15,770 bases of DNA, from positions 1 through 15,770 of the forward strand of contig JAFDJF010000013.1 in NCBI GenBank assembly GCA_019307645.1, written 5' to 3'. Both the position numbers and the translations under genes were made by a program. This DNA comes from Deltaproteobacteria bacterium (GTDB lineage: Bacteria > Desulfobacterota > DSM-4660 > Desulfatiglandales > Desulfatiglandaceae). Of the stretch, positions 7,887 through 15,000 are shown piece by piece. Position 1 is the stretch's first letter. Every line of letters begins with the position of its first letter. The notes under the pieces are model-generated. The model was not told the origin of the DNA, searched no databases, and saw only the letters and a list, made by a program, of their open reading frames with translations.

Positions 7887-8223
7887 CCTGGCCTTCTTTC
7901 ATGCGCAATCGCTTCTCCAGCACCTTGCCTGCCACTCTCATTGTCTCCATCATCACCGGATCCTCAAGGACATCTGAAAATTTTTCTTCCAGCTCTTTTT
8001 CTATAGCCAATCTTGCCTCATTGTGAGCATCACCATCTCCTTTGTCTTTCTCTTTATTCTTCCCTTCCACACATACTCGGGTCACTCCCCAGGATTTCAA
8101 TATCCGGATATTATTTTCAGACAGCTCCGCACCCGCGTCCAGCAATAACACCCCCTGAAAATTGTGGGCCGGTTCAGCCAATATCATCCCGGGTTTCAAC
8201 TTACTTAAACTGAGCGTTATCAT
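7873..8223 (-). CDS. small protein resembling the N-terminal region of HD-GYP/HDOD-associated proteins
   Basis: This 116-residue protein begins MITLSLSKLKPGMILAEPAHN. With LLLDAGAELSENNIRILKSWGV (26-47) it recalls the short beta-rich region found before many HD-GYP phosphodiesterase domains (PGM.LA.., ..LL..G..L....I..LK..GI..V). The rest is a charged, probably helical tail (54-116). No HD or GYP motif is present, so it is not an enzyme by itself. The ATG at 8223 follows AAGAGG at a short spacing. It is the first gene of a pair with the HDOD protein and overlaps it by 14 bases. A plausible role is a regulatory partner of that protein. The family assignment is by motif resemblance and is moderately sure. 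Confidence 0.78.
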   Translation of the reverse strand: MITLSLSKLKPGMILAEPAHNFQGVLLLDAGAELSENNIRILKSWGVTRVCVEGKNKEKDKGDGDAHNEARLAIEKELEEKFSDVLEDPVMMETMRVAGKVLEKRLRMKEGQDETR

Positions 8224-8351
8224 TGCAGCCTCTTGTTTTCCTCAACTTACTGACGTTCATTCTCTTCTGAGCACGACAAAACACGGCCATCGGGGACTTT
8301 CATGCTCATTAAGCCACTTCAATGAGATCCAGGGTTTGCCTCTTTATGCAT

Positions 8352-8379
8352 TCTATACCTTATACCATCTACTGTTCAA
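8352..8379 (-). promoter_or_regulatory. possible sigma-70 promoter for the 116-aa/HDOD operon
   Basis: On the minus strand TTGAAC (8374-8379) and TATAGA (8352-8357) are 16 bases apart. Transcription would start near 8345, about 120 bases before the ATG at 8223. The hexamers are reasonable but not exceptional and the region is AT-rich, so chance is a real alternative. Confidence 0.33.
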
Positions 8380-8593
8380 CTTCCTTTTTTATAAGAGCAA
8401 TCCGGCAGTATAGCGAATGGCCCCAGCTAAATCAAAATATCACAATATTACAAGATGTTATGCACAGTACTGATTGACGTGTGGCACATCATTTTTCCAT
8501 TATTTTAGAAGCCTCCATAAATGTCCGAGGAAATCCTATCCTTAATATTATATAGGCCGCGGCAAGGCGAGGAACCGTCACCTAAGAAACCCC

Positions 8594-8620
8594 TAAAGTT
8601 TTTAGAAATATATCCGATAA
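8594..8620 (+). promoter_or_regulatory. sigma-28 (FliA) promoter of the flagellin operon
   Basis: TAAAGTTT (8594-8601), 11 bases, then TCCGATAA (8613-8620). This matches the sigma-28 consensus TAAAGTTT-N11-GCCGATAA at every position but one, with exact spacing. It faces the flagellin gene 152 bases downstream, giving a transcript that starts near 8627 and a leader of about 145 bases. Flagellin genes are classic late targets of FliA. Confidence 0.92.
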
Positions 8621-8680
8621 GAAGTCAAAAGGCAGGAGCAAGAATGATCTCGGGAGGGGGTGAGGAAAAGGAAGAAGATC

Positions 8681-8740
8681 GGCAGAAGCCTTTGATATTC
8701 CGACAAATACAGCAGTAACAAAGATCTCGGCAAGAATGCC
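8681..8740 (+). promoter_or_regulatory. two AGAA-loop hairpins in the flagellin mRNA leader
   Basis: GGC-AGAA-GCC (8681-8690) and GGCA-AGAA-TGCC (8729-8740) are small hairpins with identical AGAA loops in the flagellin 5' leader. The first is preceded by GATC (8678-8681) and the second by GATCTC (8723-8728). An extra GATCTCGG occurs at 8646-8653, and a GCAAGAATG string precedes it as it follows the second copy. FlbT, encoded on the same transcript, is known in Caulobacter to act on the flagellin mRNA leader, so these are candidate target sites. The link is inference; the stems are short. Confidence 0.4.
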
Positions 8741-8772
8741 CAGATAAAAACCTAGAAAAGGAGAAAAAAATC

Positions 8773-9612
8773 ATGACTATTGACAGCGTAGCATTAACAG
8801 CAGGAATGCGGGCAAATTTAATTTCCATGCAGCAAACCGAAAAGTTGCTGGAAAGAACACAGGGACGTTTAGCCACGGGTTTGAAGGTACAGAGCGCACT
8901 GGATGATCCTATCAACTTTTTTGCGGCAAGGGGCCACACACAACGGGCCGGCGACCTTGCAGCCCGTAAAGACGGAATGAGCGAGGGCATACAGCTTTTG
9001 AAATCTGCAGACGCCGGTATCGAAGGCGTCCTGGACCTTATTGCGGCTGCAAAATCTCTTGCACAGTCCGCTCTTTCTGCTGAATCAACCACTGAAATAA
9101 CCAGTCTTGAAACACAGTATAATGCCATGTTAACCCAGATTGATGACCTGGCTGATGATTCAGGATACAAAGGGGTCAACCTCCTGGGAGGCACCGGCGA
9201 AACGTTGACAGTGTATTTCGATGAAGCCGGTAACTCTTCGATTACCCTGACAGGGTTTGATGGTTCCTCCAGCGGACTCAGCGTTACCGCAGTAACTGCG
9301 GGTGACTGGAACAGCGCCGGCACCGGTAACACAACTAACATCAATTCGAATATCGATCTGCTTGACACCGCCAGGACGACCCTGAGGTCGCAGGCGAAAA
9401 CATTCTCCAATAACATGTCCACGGTCACCATCCGTCAGGAGTTCACGACCAATATGATAGCCACGCTTCAGGACGGCGCATCCAATCTAACAGAAGCTGA
9501 CATGAACGAAGAAGGCGCGAACATGCTTATGCTTCAGACACGTCAGGCTCTGGGGACGACCTCATTAAGCATCGCCTCTCAAGCCGCACAGTCAGTCCTG
9601 AGGTTATTCTAA
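8773..9612 (+). CDS. fliC: flagellin
   Basis: This is the 279-residue filament subunit, secreted through the flagellar type III system and therefore without a cleaved signal peptide. The conserved N-terminal coiled-coil region (about 1-135) includes LERTQGRLATGLKVQSALDD (26-45). The C-terminal region (about 190-279) ends in LQTRQALGTTSLSIASQAAQ (254-273) and SVLRLF. The middle (about 138-185) is a very short Gly/Ser/Thr-rich variable part, so the protein has only the filament core domains and no large outer domain. AAGGAGA lies 8 bases before the ATG. The pattern resembles alphaproteobacterial flagellins, which fits the FlbT and FlaF genes downstream. The Ser/Thr-rich middle (for example GSSSGLSVTAVTAG) could accept O-linked glycans. 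The symbol is the generic name for flagellin. Confidence 0.95.
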   Translation: MTIDSVALTAGMRANLISMQQTEKLLERTQGRLATGLKVQSALDDPINFFAARGHTQRAGDLAARKDGMSEGIQLLKSADAGIEGVLDLIAAAKSLAQSALSAESTTEITSLETQYNAMLTQIDDLADDSGYKGVNLLGGTGETLTVYFDEAGNSSITLTGFDGSSSGLSVTAVTAGDWNSAGTGNTTNINSNIDLLDTARTTLRSQAKTFSNNMSTVTIRQEFTTNMIATLQDGASNLTEADMNEEGANMLMLQTRQALGTTSLSIASQAAQSVLRLF

Positions 9613-9641
9613 ATAACACGCCCCACAGGGCAGGTTATTCT
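9601..9641 (+). promoter_or_regulatory. mutually exclusive hairpins at the flagellin stop codon
   Basis: The exact 10-base direct repeat AGGTTATTCT occurs at 9601-9610 and 9632-9641. Between them AATAAC (9612-9617) can pair with GTTATT of either copy. The upstream pairing gives a 3-base-loop hairpin at 9603-9617 across the stop codon (9610-9612). The downstream pairing gives a longer hairpin at 9612-9639, with an inner GCCC/GGGC stem and a CACA loop. A ribosome terminating at the stop codon would cover the first copy and favour the second fold. This could affect transcript processing or stability; the function is inferred. Confidence 0.5.
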
Positions 9642-9663
9642 GAAAATTAGAAGCCTCGATGTA

Positions 9664-9687
9664 AGGAGGGGGAGCAATCCCCCTCCT
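9664..9687 (+). terminator. strong GC-rich hairpin between flagellin and the downstream genes (possible attenuator or processing site)
   Basis: AGGAGGGGG (9664-9672) and CCCCCTCCT (9679-9687) form a perfect 9-bp stem with a 6-base loop, 28 bases before the next gene. No T-run follows (TGTATCACTG), so it is not a canonical intrinsic terminator. It may protect the 3' end of the abundant flagellin mRNA or reduce read-through into the next three genes. Confidence 0.5.
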
Positions 9688-9715
9688 GTATCACTGTTCG
9701 TCGGGGAGTAACGCT

Positions 9716-10522
9716 ATGACAATATATCACATATCAATAGATGGGGGCCTTTCCAATCTCAACCGCCCAACTCAGACAACCGGCTCGATGCCGAGAAAAT
9801 TGAGCGCCGGCAAAGAGAACACCCCGTCAGGAAATGCTCCGTCTGAATCGGTAGCCGTGAACCAAACCCATTACAACTTCACGAAGCTTCAGACTGTCAA
9901 CGCGACCTTCAACGCCTTGGCAGCAAACATCCGCTCCGCTGACAGGACGATGGAGACGGTTGAAAAGAAGATTAACCGCATGGAAGCTGAATTAAAGACG
10001 CATGTAAAAAACTTTCCGCCTTTCCCACCGGGCAGTGAAGCAAGAATCAAGCTTTTAAAGCGTTTCAGCCTCTTCAGAAAACAGATTGAACAATTGGACA
10101 TTCCACCCGACAGTGATTACGCTCGGCACATTATATCTGATTCATCCCACAAACATGAATCAGGCGTCCGGGAAGTAGTTGTCGGAGAAAATTGGCCCTG
10201 TAAGGCCATTCACAGTCATGAAATTCATACAGGGCCGACAGGGCTTGATATTCCTGAACTACCGGAGAATGCATCTGACGACAGAATAGAAGAGGCTATT
10301 TTCAAAATGGGTAATGCAAGAGACATCGTGAAACAGGCAAGGGCAACCCTTTCCCGGGAGACTTCGAAAATGAGTCATCTAAAAGGATATATCACCCCGG
10401 TTGGTGATATGCCGGAATTTGCCGCAGAGCACAAAAGCATAGACGTAAACCATGCCCTGGCAAGCGAATCAGGAACAAGTCTGACCGGAACCCAATCACA
10501 ATTGGTTCATCTGTTAAAGTAA
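9716..10522 (+). CDS. uncharacterised protein of the flagellin-flbT-flaF operon
   Basis: I do not recognise this 268-residue protein with confidence. The first 45 residues are polar and probably disordered. Residues 50-95 look helical and coiled-coil-like (for example IRSADRTMETVEKKINRMEAEL), followed by KNFPPFPPGSEARIKLLKRF and SLFRKQIEQLDIPP, which have the look of a conserved core. Residues 145-185 are rich in His and Gly, residues 190-225 are helical again, and the C-terminus is loose. There is no signal peptide, membrane segment or evident catalytic motif. GGGGAG lies 7 bases before the ATG. The stop codon is 2 bases from the flbT start, so it belongs to the same transcript. The context suggests a role in flagellin synthesis, export or filament assembly, perhaps as a chaperone or a filament-associated or hook-filament junction protein. 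That is inference from position. Confidence 0.85.
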   Translation: MTIYHISIDGGLSNLNRPTQTTGSMPRKLSAGKENTPSGNAPSESVAVNQTHYNFTKLQTVNATFNALAANIRSADRTMETVEKKINRMEAELKTHVKNFPPFPPGSEARIKLLKRFSLFRKQIEQLDIPPDSDYARHIISDSSHKHESGVREVVVGENWPCKAIHSHEIHTGPTGLDIPELPENASDDRIEEAIFKMGNARDIVKQARATLSRETSKMSHLKGYITPVGDMPEFAAEHKSIDVNHALASESGTSLTGTQSQLVHLLK

Positions 10523-10524
10523 TC

Positions 10525-10965
10525 ATGGCGCTGAAAATCACACTGAAACCATGCGAACGGATAATCATCGATGGCGCCGTCGTAACTAATGGCAATACAA
10601 CAACCGATTTGGTCATCGAAAATAATATTCCCATTTTGCGGGAAAAGAACATCATGAGTGATAGTGATGCGGTTACGCCTTGTCGCCGGATCTATTTTGT
10701 CATTCAGCTCATGTATTTTAATGCAGAGGATCTGGAAACTCATCACAAATCCTATTGGAGATTAGTTCGAGATCTCGTACAAGCCGCACCCAGTCTGCTG
10801 GGTTTGATTGAGCAAATCAGCGAGCATATTTTGAACGGAGAATACTACCAGGCACTCAAGATAGCTAAAGAATTGATAAACTATGAAGAGGAGGTTCTTG
10901 ACCGTGTACAGGAATGCGCTAAAGACATACCAGACCATGGACAGAGAGACCATGTCCGGCCCTGA
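10525..10965 (+). CDS. flbT: FlbT, flagellin post-transcriptional regulator
   Basis: This 146-residue cytoplasmic protein has the FlbT family pattern: MALKITLKPCERIIIDGAVV at the start, then LVIENNIPILREKNIM and TPCRRIYFVIQLMYF (51-65), with a helical C-terminal half. FlbT proteins act on flagellin mRNA; in Caulobacter, FlbT represses flagellin translation or stability through the mRNA leader, and in some other Alphaproteobacteria it activates. The gene starts 2 bases after the preceding stop codon and lacks a strong Shine-Dalgarno, suggesting re-initiation. Its 3' end overlaps flaF by 62 bases. The position on the flagellin transcript makes an autoregulatory loop likely. The basic tail (HGQRDHVRP) lies in the overlap with flaF. 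Confidence 0.93.
   Translation: MALKITLKPCERIIIDGAVVTNGNTTTDLVIENNIPILREKNIMSDSDAVTPCRRIYFVIQLMYFNAEDLETHHKSYWRLVRDLVQAAPSLLGLIEQISEHILNGEYYQALKIAKELINYEEEVLDRVQECAKDIPDHGQRDHVRP
10889..10894 (+). promoter_or_regulatory. ribosome-binding site deciding the flaF start
   Basis: A perfect AGGAGG inside flbT lies 9 bases before the GTG at 10904. An ATG at 10883 is upstream of this site, so it cannot be the start that the site serves. Confidence 0.75.
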
Positions 10966-11290
10966 AACAGAAGCACGAGTTCTCACTCAAGCGGCGCTCA
11001 AGCTCAAGGAATGCCAGGACAACTGGGATGGTGACGACCGGGATGCCAAACTGGAAGAAGCTCTCAAATACAACCAGAAGATATGGAGTATTTTCCAAGT
11101 GGAACTGGCAAGAGAAAACAATCCCCTGCCCCAACAAGTGACCATGGATCTGCTCAGGCTGAGTGCATTTGTTGACAAAAGACTTTTTGAAACCATGGCT
11201 TATCCTACGCCTGAAAAACTCACGGCCGTTATCAACATTAACCACAATATTGCCGCCGGTCTCAGAGAAACACCCGATAGTTCTCTATAG
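10904..11290 (+). CDS. flaF: FlaF, flagellar biosynthesis regulator
   Basis: This 128-residue cytoplasmic protein belongs to the FlaF family. I use the GTG at 10904, which gives MYRNALKTYQT, the usual FlaF opening, and has AGGAGG 9 bases upstream. An ATG at 10883 would add seven residues without a ribosome-binding site. Family features are the helix ending QAALKLKECQDNW, LEEALKYNQKIWSIFQVELA, ENNPLPQQV, and the C-terminal LTAVININHNIAAGL. FlaF is known to be needed for flagellin synthesis or secretion and often acts in opposition to FlbT. The gene overlaps flbT by 62 bases in another frame, so expression is tightly coupled. It is the last gene of the flagellin operon and converges on the glycosyltransferase only 14 bases away. 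Confidence 0.9.
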   Translation: MYRNALKTYQTMDRETMSGPETEARVLTQAALKLKECQDNWDGDDRDAKLEEALKYNQKIWSIFQVELARENNPLPQQVTMDLLRLSAFVDKRLFETMAYPTPEKLTAVININHNIAAGLRETPDSSL

Positions 11291-11308
11291 GTGAAGCCTT
11301 TGCTTCAT
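11291..11308. other. small hairpin between convergent genes
   Basis: TGAAGC/GCTTCA with a CTTT loop (11292-11307), extendable by one G-T pair, spans the gap between the flaF stop and the stop of the minus-strand gene. It could serve transcripts from both sides, but there is no T-run, so an intrinsic terminator is not certain. Confidence 0.35.
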
Positions 11309-12081
11309 GCACTCAAAATCATTTCAGGCGTTTCCACCATTTTTTCTGCCATGAGATGCCCCCTGTCCGGCACAGCGCGACAAGCATTAAGAAGAGCAAG
11401 GACATCTTCATTGACATTTTGGCTCTCTATTGCCGCCTGGAGTATCGCCTCGGCATAGTCGTTTCTTTGTAGAGAAATGAATTTTTTGGCAATGGTATGA
11501 CAGGAAATGGCAAGGCCGGGTCCCATTGCTGTTAGACTGAGTTTGTTTAAGACATCCAGCCCTTCTTTTTTTCTTCCTACACAAGTATAGGTGGTAGCCA
11601 GCTTGAATCGTGCCGATAAGTAATCAGGATATTGCTTCACCAGGTCTTCTAAAACAGGAACCGCCCGCTCCGCGTGCCCGCTGTAAAGGTTGTAAAGCGC
11701 GTAATCATTGGGAGCTTCTTTCATATCTGAATCAAGCGCCATTGCCCTTTCAACGGATTGAATGGCCTCATCGAATTTTCCGATCTTCTGAAAAGCAGTC
11801 CCCATATTGACAAAGGCTACCGGCACATGAGGCCGCAGGGCGATAAGTCTCTGCCACAAATCTATGGCCTCTTCCCATTTTTCAAGCATGCCCGCCTGAA
11901 CAGCAAGCTCATATATGGCATTCACATGGTCGCCCATTTCATTAAGCTTTTTAATACCCATTTGGTAGTATTCTTCGCCCTTGCACGCACGGGTATCCGG
12001 GTTCAACTGCCCGTAATGATGGATCGGAATACTGCACCTCTTGATCTCAATGCCCGCCTGTCGTAAAGATGGCTCCACCAT
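11305..12081 (-). CDS. C-terminal TPR part of the tandem glycosyltransferase, out of frame with its front part (probable broken gene)
   Basis: This 258-residue frame is not an independent gene by its look. Its opening, MVEPSLRQAGIEIKRC, continues the end of a glycosyltransferase-2 domain. In the same frame upstream of the ATG, codons encode RFEYPVHE, which normally precedes this motif in GT2-TPR proteins. SIPIHHYGQL (17-26) and KGEEYYQMG follow, then tetratricopeptide repeats from about residue 55 to the end (for example WEEAIDLWQRLIALRPHVPVA, 68-88; FDEAIQSVERAMALD, 104-118). The frame is open back to about 12138, where a stop codon lies. The ATG at 12081 has no ribosome-binding site. The minus-strand gene at 12003-15770 covers the preceding residues in a different frame and overlaps this one by 79 bases. 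A frameshift or out-of-frame deletion is the simplest explanation. Confidence 0.82.
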   Translation of the reverse strand: MVEPSLRQAGIEIKRCSIPIHHYGQLNPDTRACKGEEYYQMGIKKLNEMGDHVNAIYELAVQAGMLEKWEEAIDLWQRLIALRPHVPVAFVNMGTAFQKIGKFDEAIQSVERAMALDSDMKEAPNDYALYNLYSGHAERAVPVLEDLVKQYPDYLSARFKLATTYTCVGRKKEGLDVLNKLSLTAMGPGLAISCHTIAKKFISLQRNDYAEAILQAAIESQNVNEDVLALLNACRAVPDRGHLMAEKMVETPEMILSA

Positions 12082-15000
12082 CTCATGGACAGGATATTCA
12101 AACCTGTGGTATTCAATCCAATGATGTCCGTTCGCATATTATAGTTTCTTGTCACAAATGAATAAGCAGCCGGCCTGGGCGAACGCTTTTCCGCCAGCTT
12201 TCTCAGGGCCTCGTGATCAATCGGTGAGATTGTCTCATCCGCATCCATCACAAATATCCAGTCCCCGGAGGCTTTTGAAATAGAATAGTTTCTTGCTTCT
12301 GAAAAGTCATTCGTCCATTCAACATCATAGACCCTGGCTCCAAATATTGCTGAGATTTCCTTTGTCCTATCAGTTGAACCGGTATCAACCACGATCATCT
12401 CGTCAACAACGGAATTCAGATTCATCAGGCATTTTCCAAGGTATTGCTCCTCATTTTTGACTATCATGCACAAAGAAATCGTAGCATTCTTAGAAGAACT
12501 TTTTATTTCCCTTGGACCCAACTTGTTTCTGACCGCCAATGCAGCGGCAATCATTCCCTCATCCATGCCGAATTCAATCATTGCCTCCTGGATTTCATCC
12601 ATTGCCATGGAATGTTTTTCCTGTTGTATCAGGACATCGATCAAAAGGTATTTGAGTCTCTTATTCTTCGGATACAAGTTACAGGCATCCTTAAAGTATT
12701 GTTCAGCCCTCTCGTATTTCCCAAGCGCCTTAACCGCGGCGTGATAGTTCGTGAAAATATCCGTGATCGTTGGGGTAAGGATGAAGGCTTTTTCAAATAG
12801 ATCCATGGCCTCATCCTCCTGCTGGGCTAACCATTTCATAAACCCGAGGTTTGCATAGGGCTCACCGTAGCCGGGATTAGACTCAACAGCCATTTTAAAA
12901 AAGGCTTCTGCAGCTTTTTCATCGCCCTGTCTATATGCAACCATCCCTTTTAAATTCAGGGTCAATGCAGAGCCGGGATCAATGGAAAATGCACTTTCAA
13001 CATATTCTTCCGTCTCGCCATAGAGTTCCATCCCCTCTTTACAGTATCCAATCAGTTCAATCTTCCGGACTTCCCGGTCACCTGGCGGCATCATGTTGAG
13101 TACTTCAAGGGCATCTTTAAATTGTTTGGCATCTATCAATATTTTTGAAAGGGCATAATACATCCCTTTCTCATCCGGAACTTTCTTTATTGATTCCGCC
13201 AGGACACTGAAAGCGCCTTTAATATCATCCTTCTGCCATAACCCATCTGCCTGTTCTATTGCACTCAGGGTAAGAAGCCTTTTACCCAGTACGGGATTGG
13301 CAGCCATATCTCTTCTTTTTTCAAGTAAAAGTTTTCGATCGCCGGCTATTTCGCCATGTTTTTTCCTTTTTGTCACTTTGTGACTGTCATAATGGCGCAC
13401 AATTATGTCTGAAGCGATAACGTTCCTATAGCCCTCTATGTTTGCCCTCATGCAAAAGTCTTCGACAGCAACCTTTTCTGAATCAACTTTTTCATCAAAA
13501 AAACCGACCTTCTCTATAAGGTTTCTTTTGCACACAAAACAATATTCGGACACATTTTTTGTCGGGATCTGCCGATGGCGGTTTCTCTTGTTAAATGCTT
13601 TCGCATATTCATCAAAATTGTCAACTGATGGATAATCGCCCGCGACATTCTTCCGGTTCCCATCCGTACCATGAGTCATGGGGCTTACAATGCCAATGTC
13701 TGAATCTCTTTTGAGACACCCAAGCATCCCTGAAAGCCAGCTGTCAGAAACAATCACATCGTTATGCAGAAAAAGAATGTATTCTCCGCTGGATGCTCCT
13801 ATTCCCTCGTTATAACATTTGGCCGGACCGGCATTCTTATCAACTTTTATCAACTGATAGTTTGCCTTTTCCTTAACAATCGGCCTCAACCACTTTAAGA
13901 CACCCTTTGCGTTGCCATCATCTACGAAAACGACTTCATGCGGTTCATCTGTATGCTTCTTTATGCTTTCAATACACCTTTTTAAATATTTCTGCTGATT
14001 CGAAGTAAAAATAATGATTGAAGCTTCAACAGAATTGTCCACATTCGTTGGCTGATTTTCATCAGAGCGACCAATTTCACTTTCGACCTGAGGGGCCGCT
14101 ACCGCTTGCCCGTCTTTTGCCAGAGTGTCTTTGTCCACAAGAGGGAGGTAGTCTCTCTCATGGTCAAAACTTTGTCTTCCAATTTGTGAAAGGTTATAGG
14201 AGCCATAAGGTATATCTTGTGGCATCCCCCATTTATGCTTAAATATTTCCCAGTTCTTACTCAGGCTCTCTTTATAATCGATCCCGGAACCGATAAACGT
14301 GCGGCTTCCGAAATGGTGGATAAAACAGTCTTCTGCAATCCAGGACTCAAATCCGCCCAACGTCGCACGCAGGCTGAAATCATCATCCTCAAAGTTCCCC
14401 AATCCATAACGATCATCCATGCCACCAATCTTATCAATAACGGCACGTTTTAGAAGCATGCAAAAGCCTACCACTCTCAAAACGTGTTTTCTTTGACCGG
14501 AATATTTTCCTGCAAATTCCCTGGAAAACTTGTTTAGCCTTGCCAAAGATGTTGTGTTGTATGTTACTTCTTTGACCCATTGCTGCCCGGGCACGTAATT
14601 GGTCATGGGTCCCACAATTCCGATTTTTTGATCACGCTCTGCGCATGTGATTAATCGACCCAGCCAGCCAGGAGTTACAACCACATCATTGTTCATCAAA
14701 AGAATGTAATTTCCCCGGGCGGCGGATATCCCCTGGTTGTTACCGGCAGCAAAACCAAGATTTTCATGGTTTTTAATAACCTTAATTCCTTCGCAGACGT
14801 GATTTAGCGCATCAGTTGTCCTCGCCTTTTTCTTTTCGCCTTTCTTCTTTCTTCCCTTTGGCGTTGCGACCCCAGCCTTTTCTTCATGGCCATTTGAGTC
14901 GTACCTATTTCTCAGTTTTTCCAAATACTGCACAGTTCCATCAGTAGAGCCGTTATCAACCACAATCAGCTCAAAAGGTTCTTTGGTGTATTTAAAAATG

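Larger units (their letters stand above)
8224..8772. other. divergent intergenic region between the HDOD operon and the flagellin operon
   Basis: These 549 bases hold no gene I can support. The left part (8224-8400) is the likely upstream region of the minus-strand pair. The right part carries the sigma-28 promoter and the flagellin leader. A perfect -24-type TGGCAC occurs at 8482-8487 without a good -12 partner. An open frame of 65 codons at 8521-8718 spans the sigma-28 promoter and has no ribosome-binding site, so it is not called. Confidence 0.7.

Noticed and set aside
8482..8500. Possible sigma-54 promoter (TGGCAC) before the flagellin gene
   Set aside because: The -24 hexamer is perfect, but the -12 position reads TTTT in place of TTGC. 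A much better sigma-28 promoter lies downstream.
8521..8718. 65-codon plus-strand frame upstream of flagellin
   Set aside because: It has no ribosome-binding site, its product looks like low-complexity chance translation, and the sigma-28 promoter (8594-8620) lies inside it.
8625..9431. 268-codon minus-strand frame across flagellin
   Set aside because: It is antisense to a clear flagellin, has no ribosome-binding site or recognisable domain, and covers the sense gene's conserved region.
10883..10903. ATG at 10883 as the start of flaF
   Set aside because: It lies upstream of the AGGAGG site and adds residues not typical of FlaF; the GTG at 10904 fits the site and the family opening.
12003..12115. 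C-terminal 37 residues of the upstream glycosyltransferase frame as real protein
   Set aside because: The family motif RFEYPVHEMVEPS is encoded in another frame over the same bases, so this tail is out-of-frame translation.
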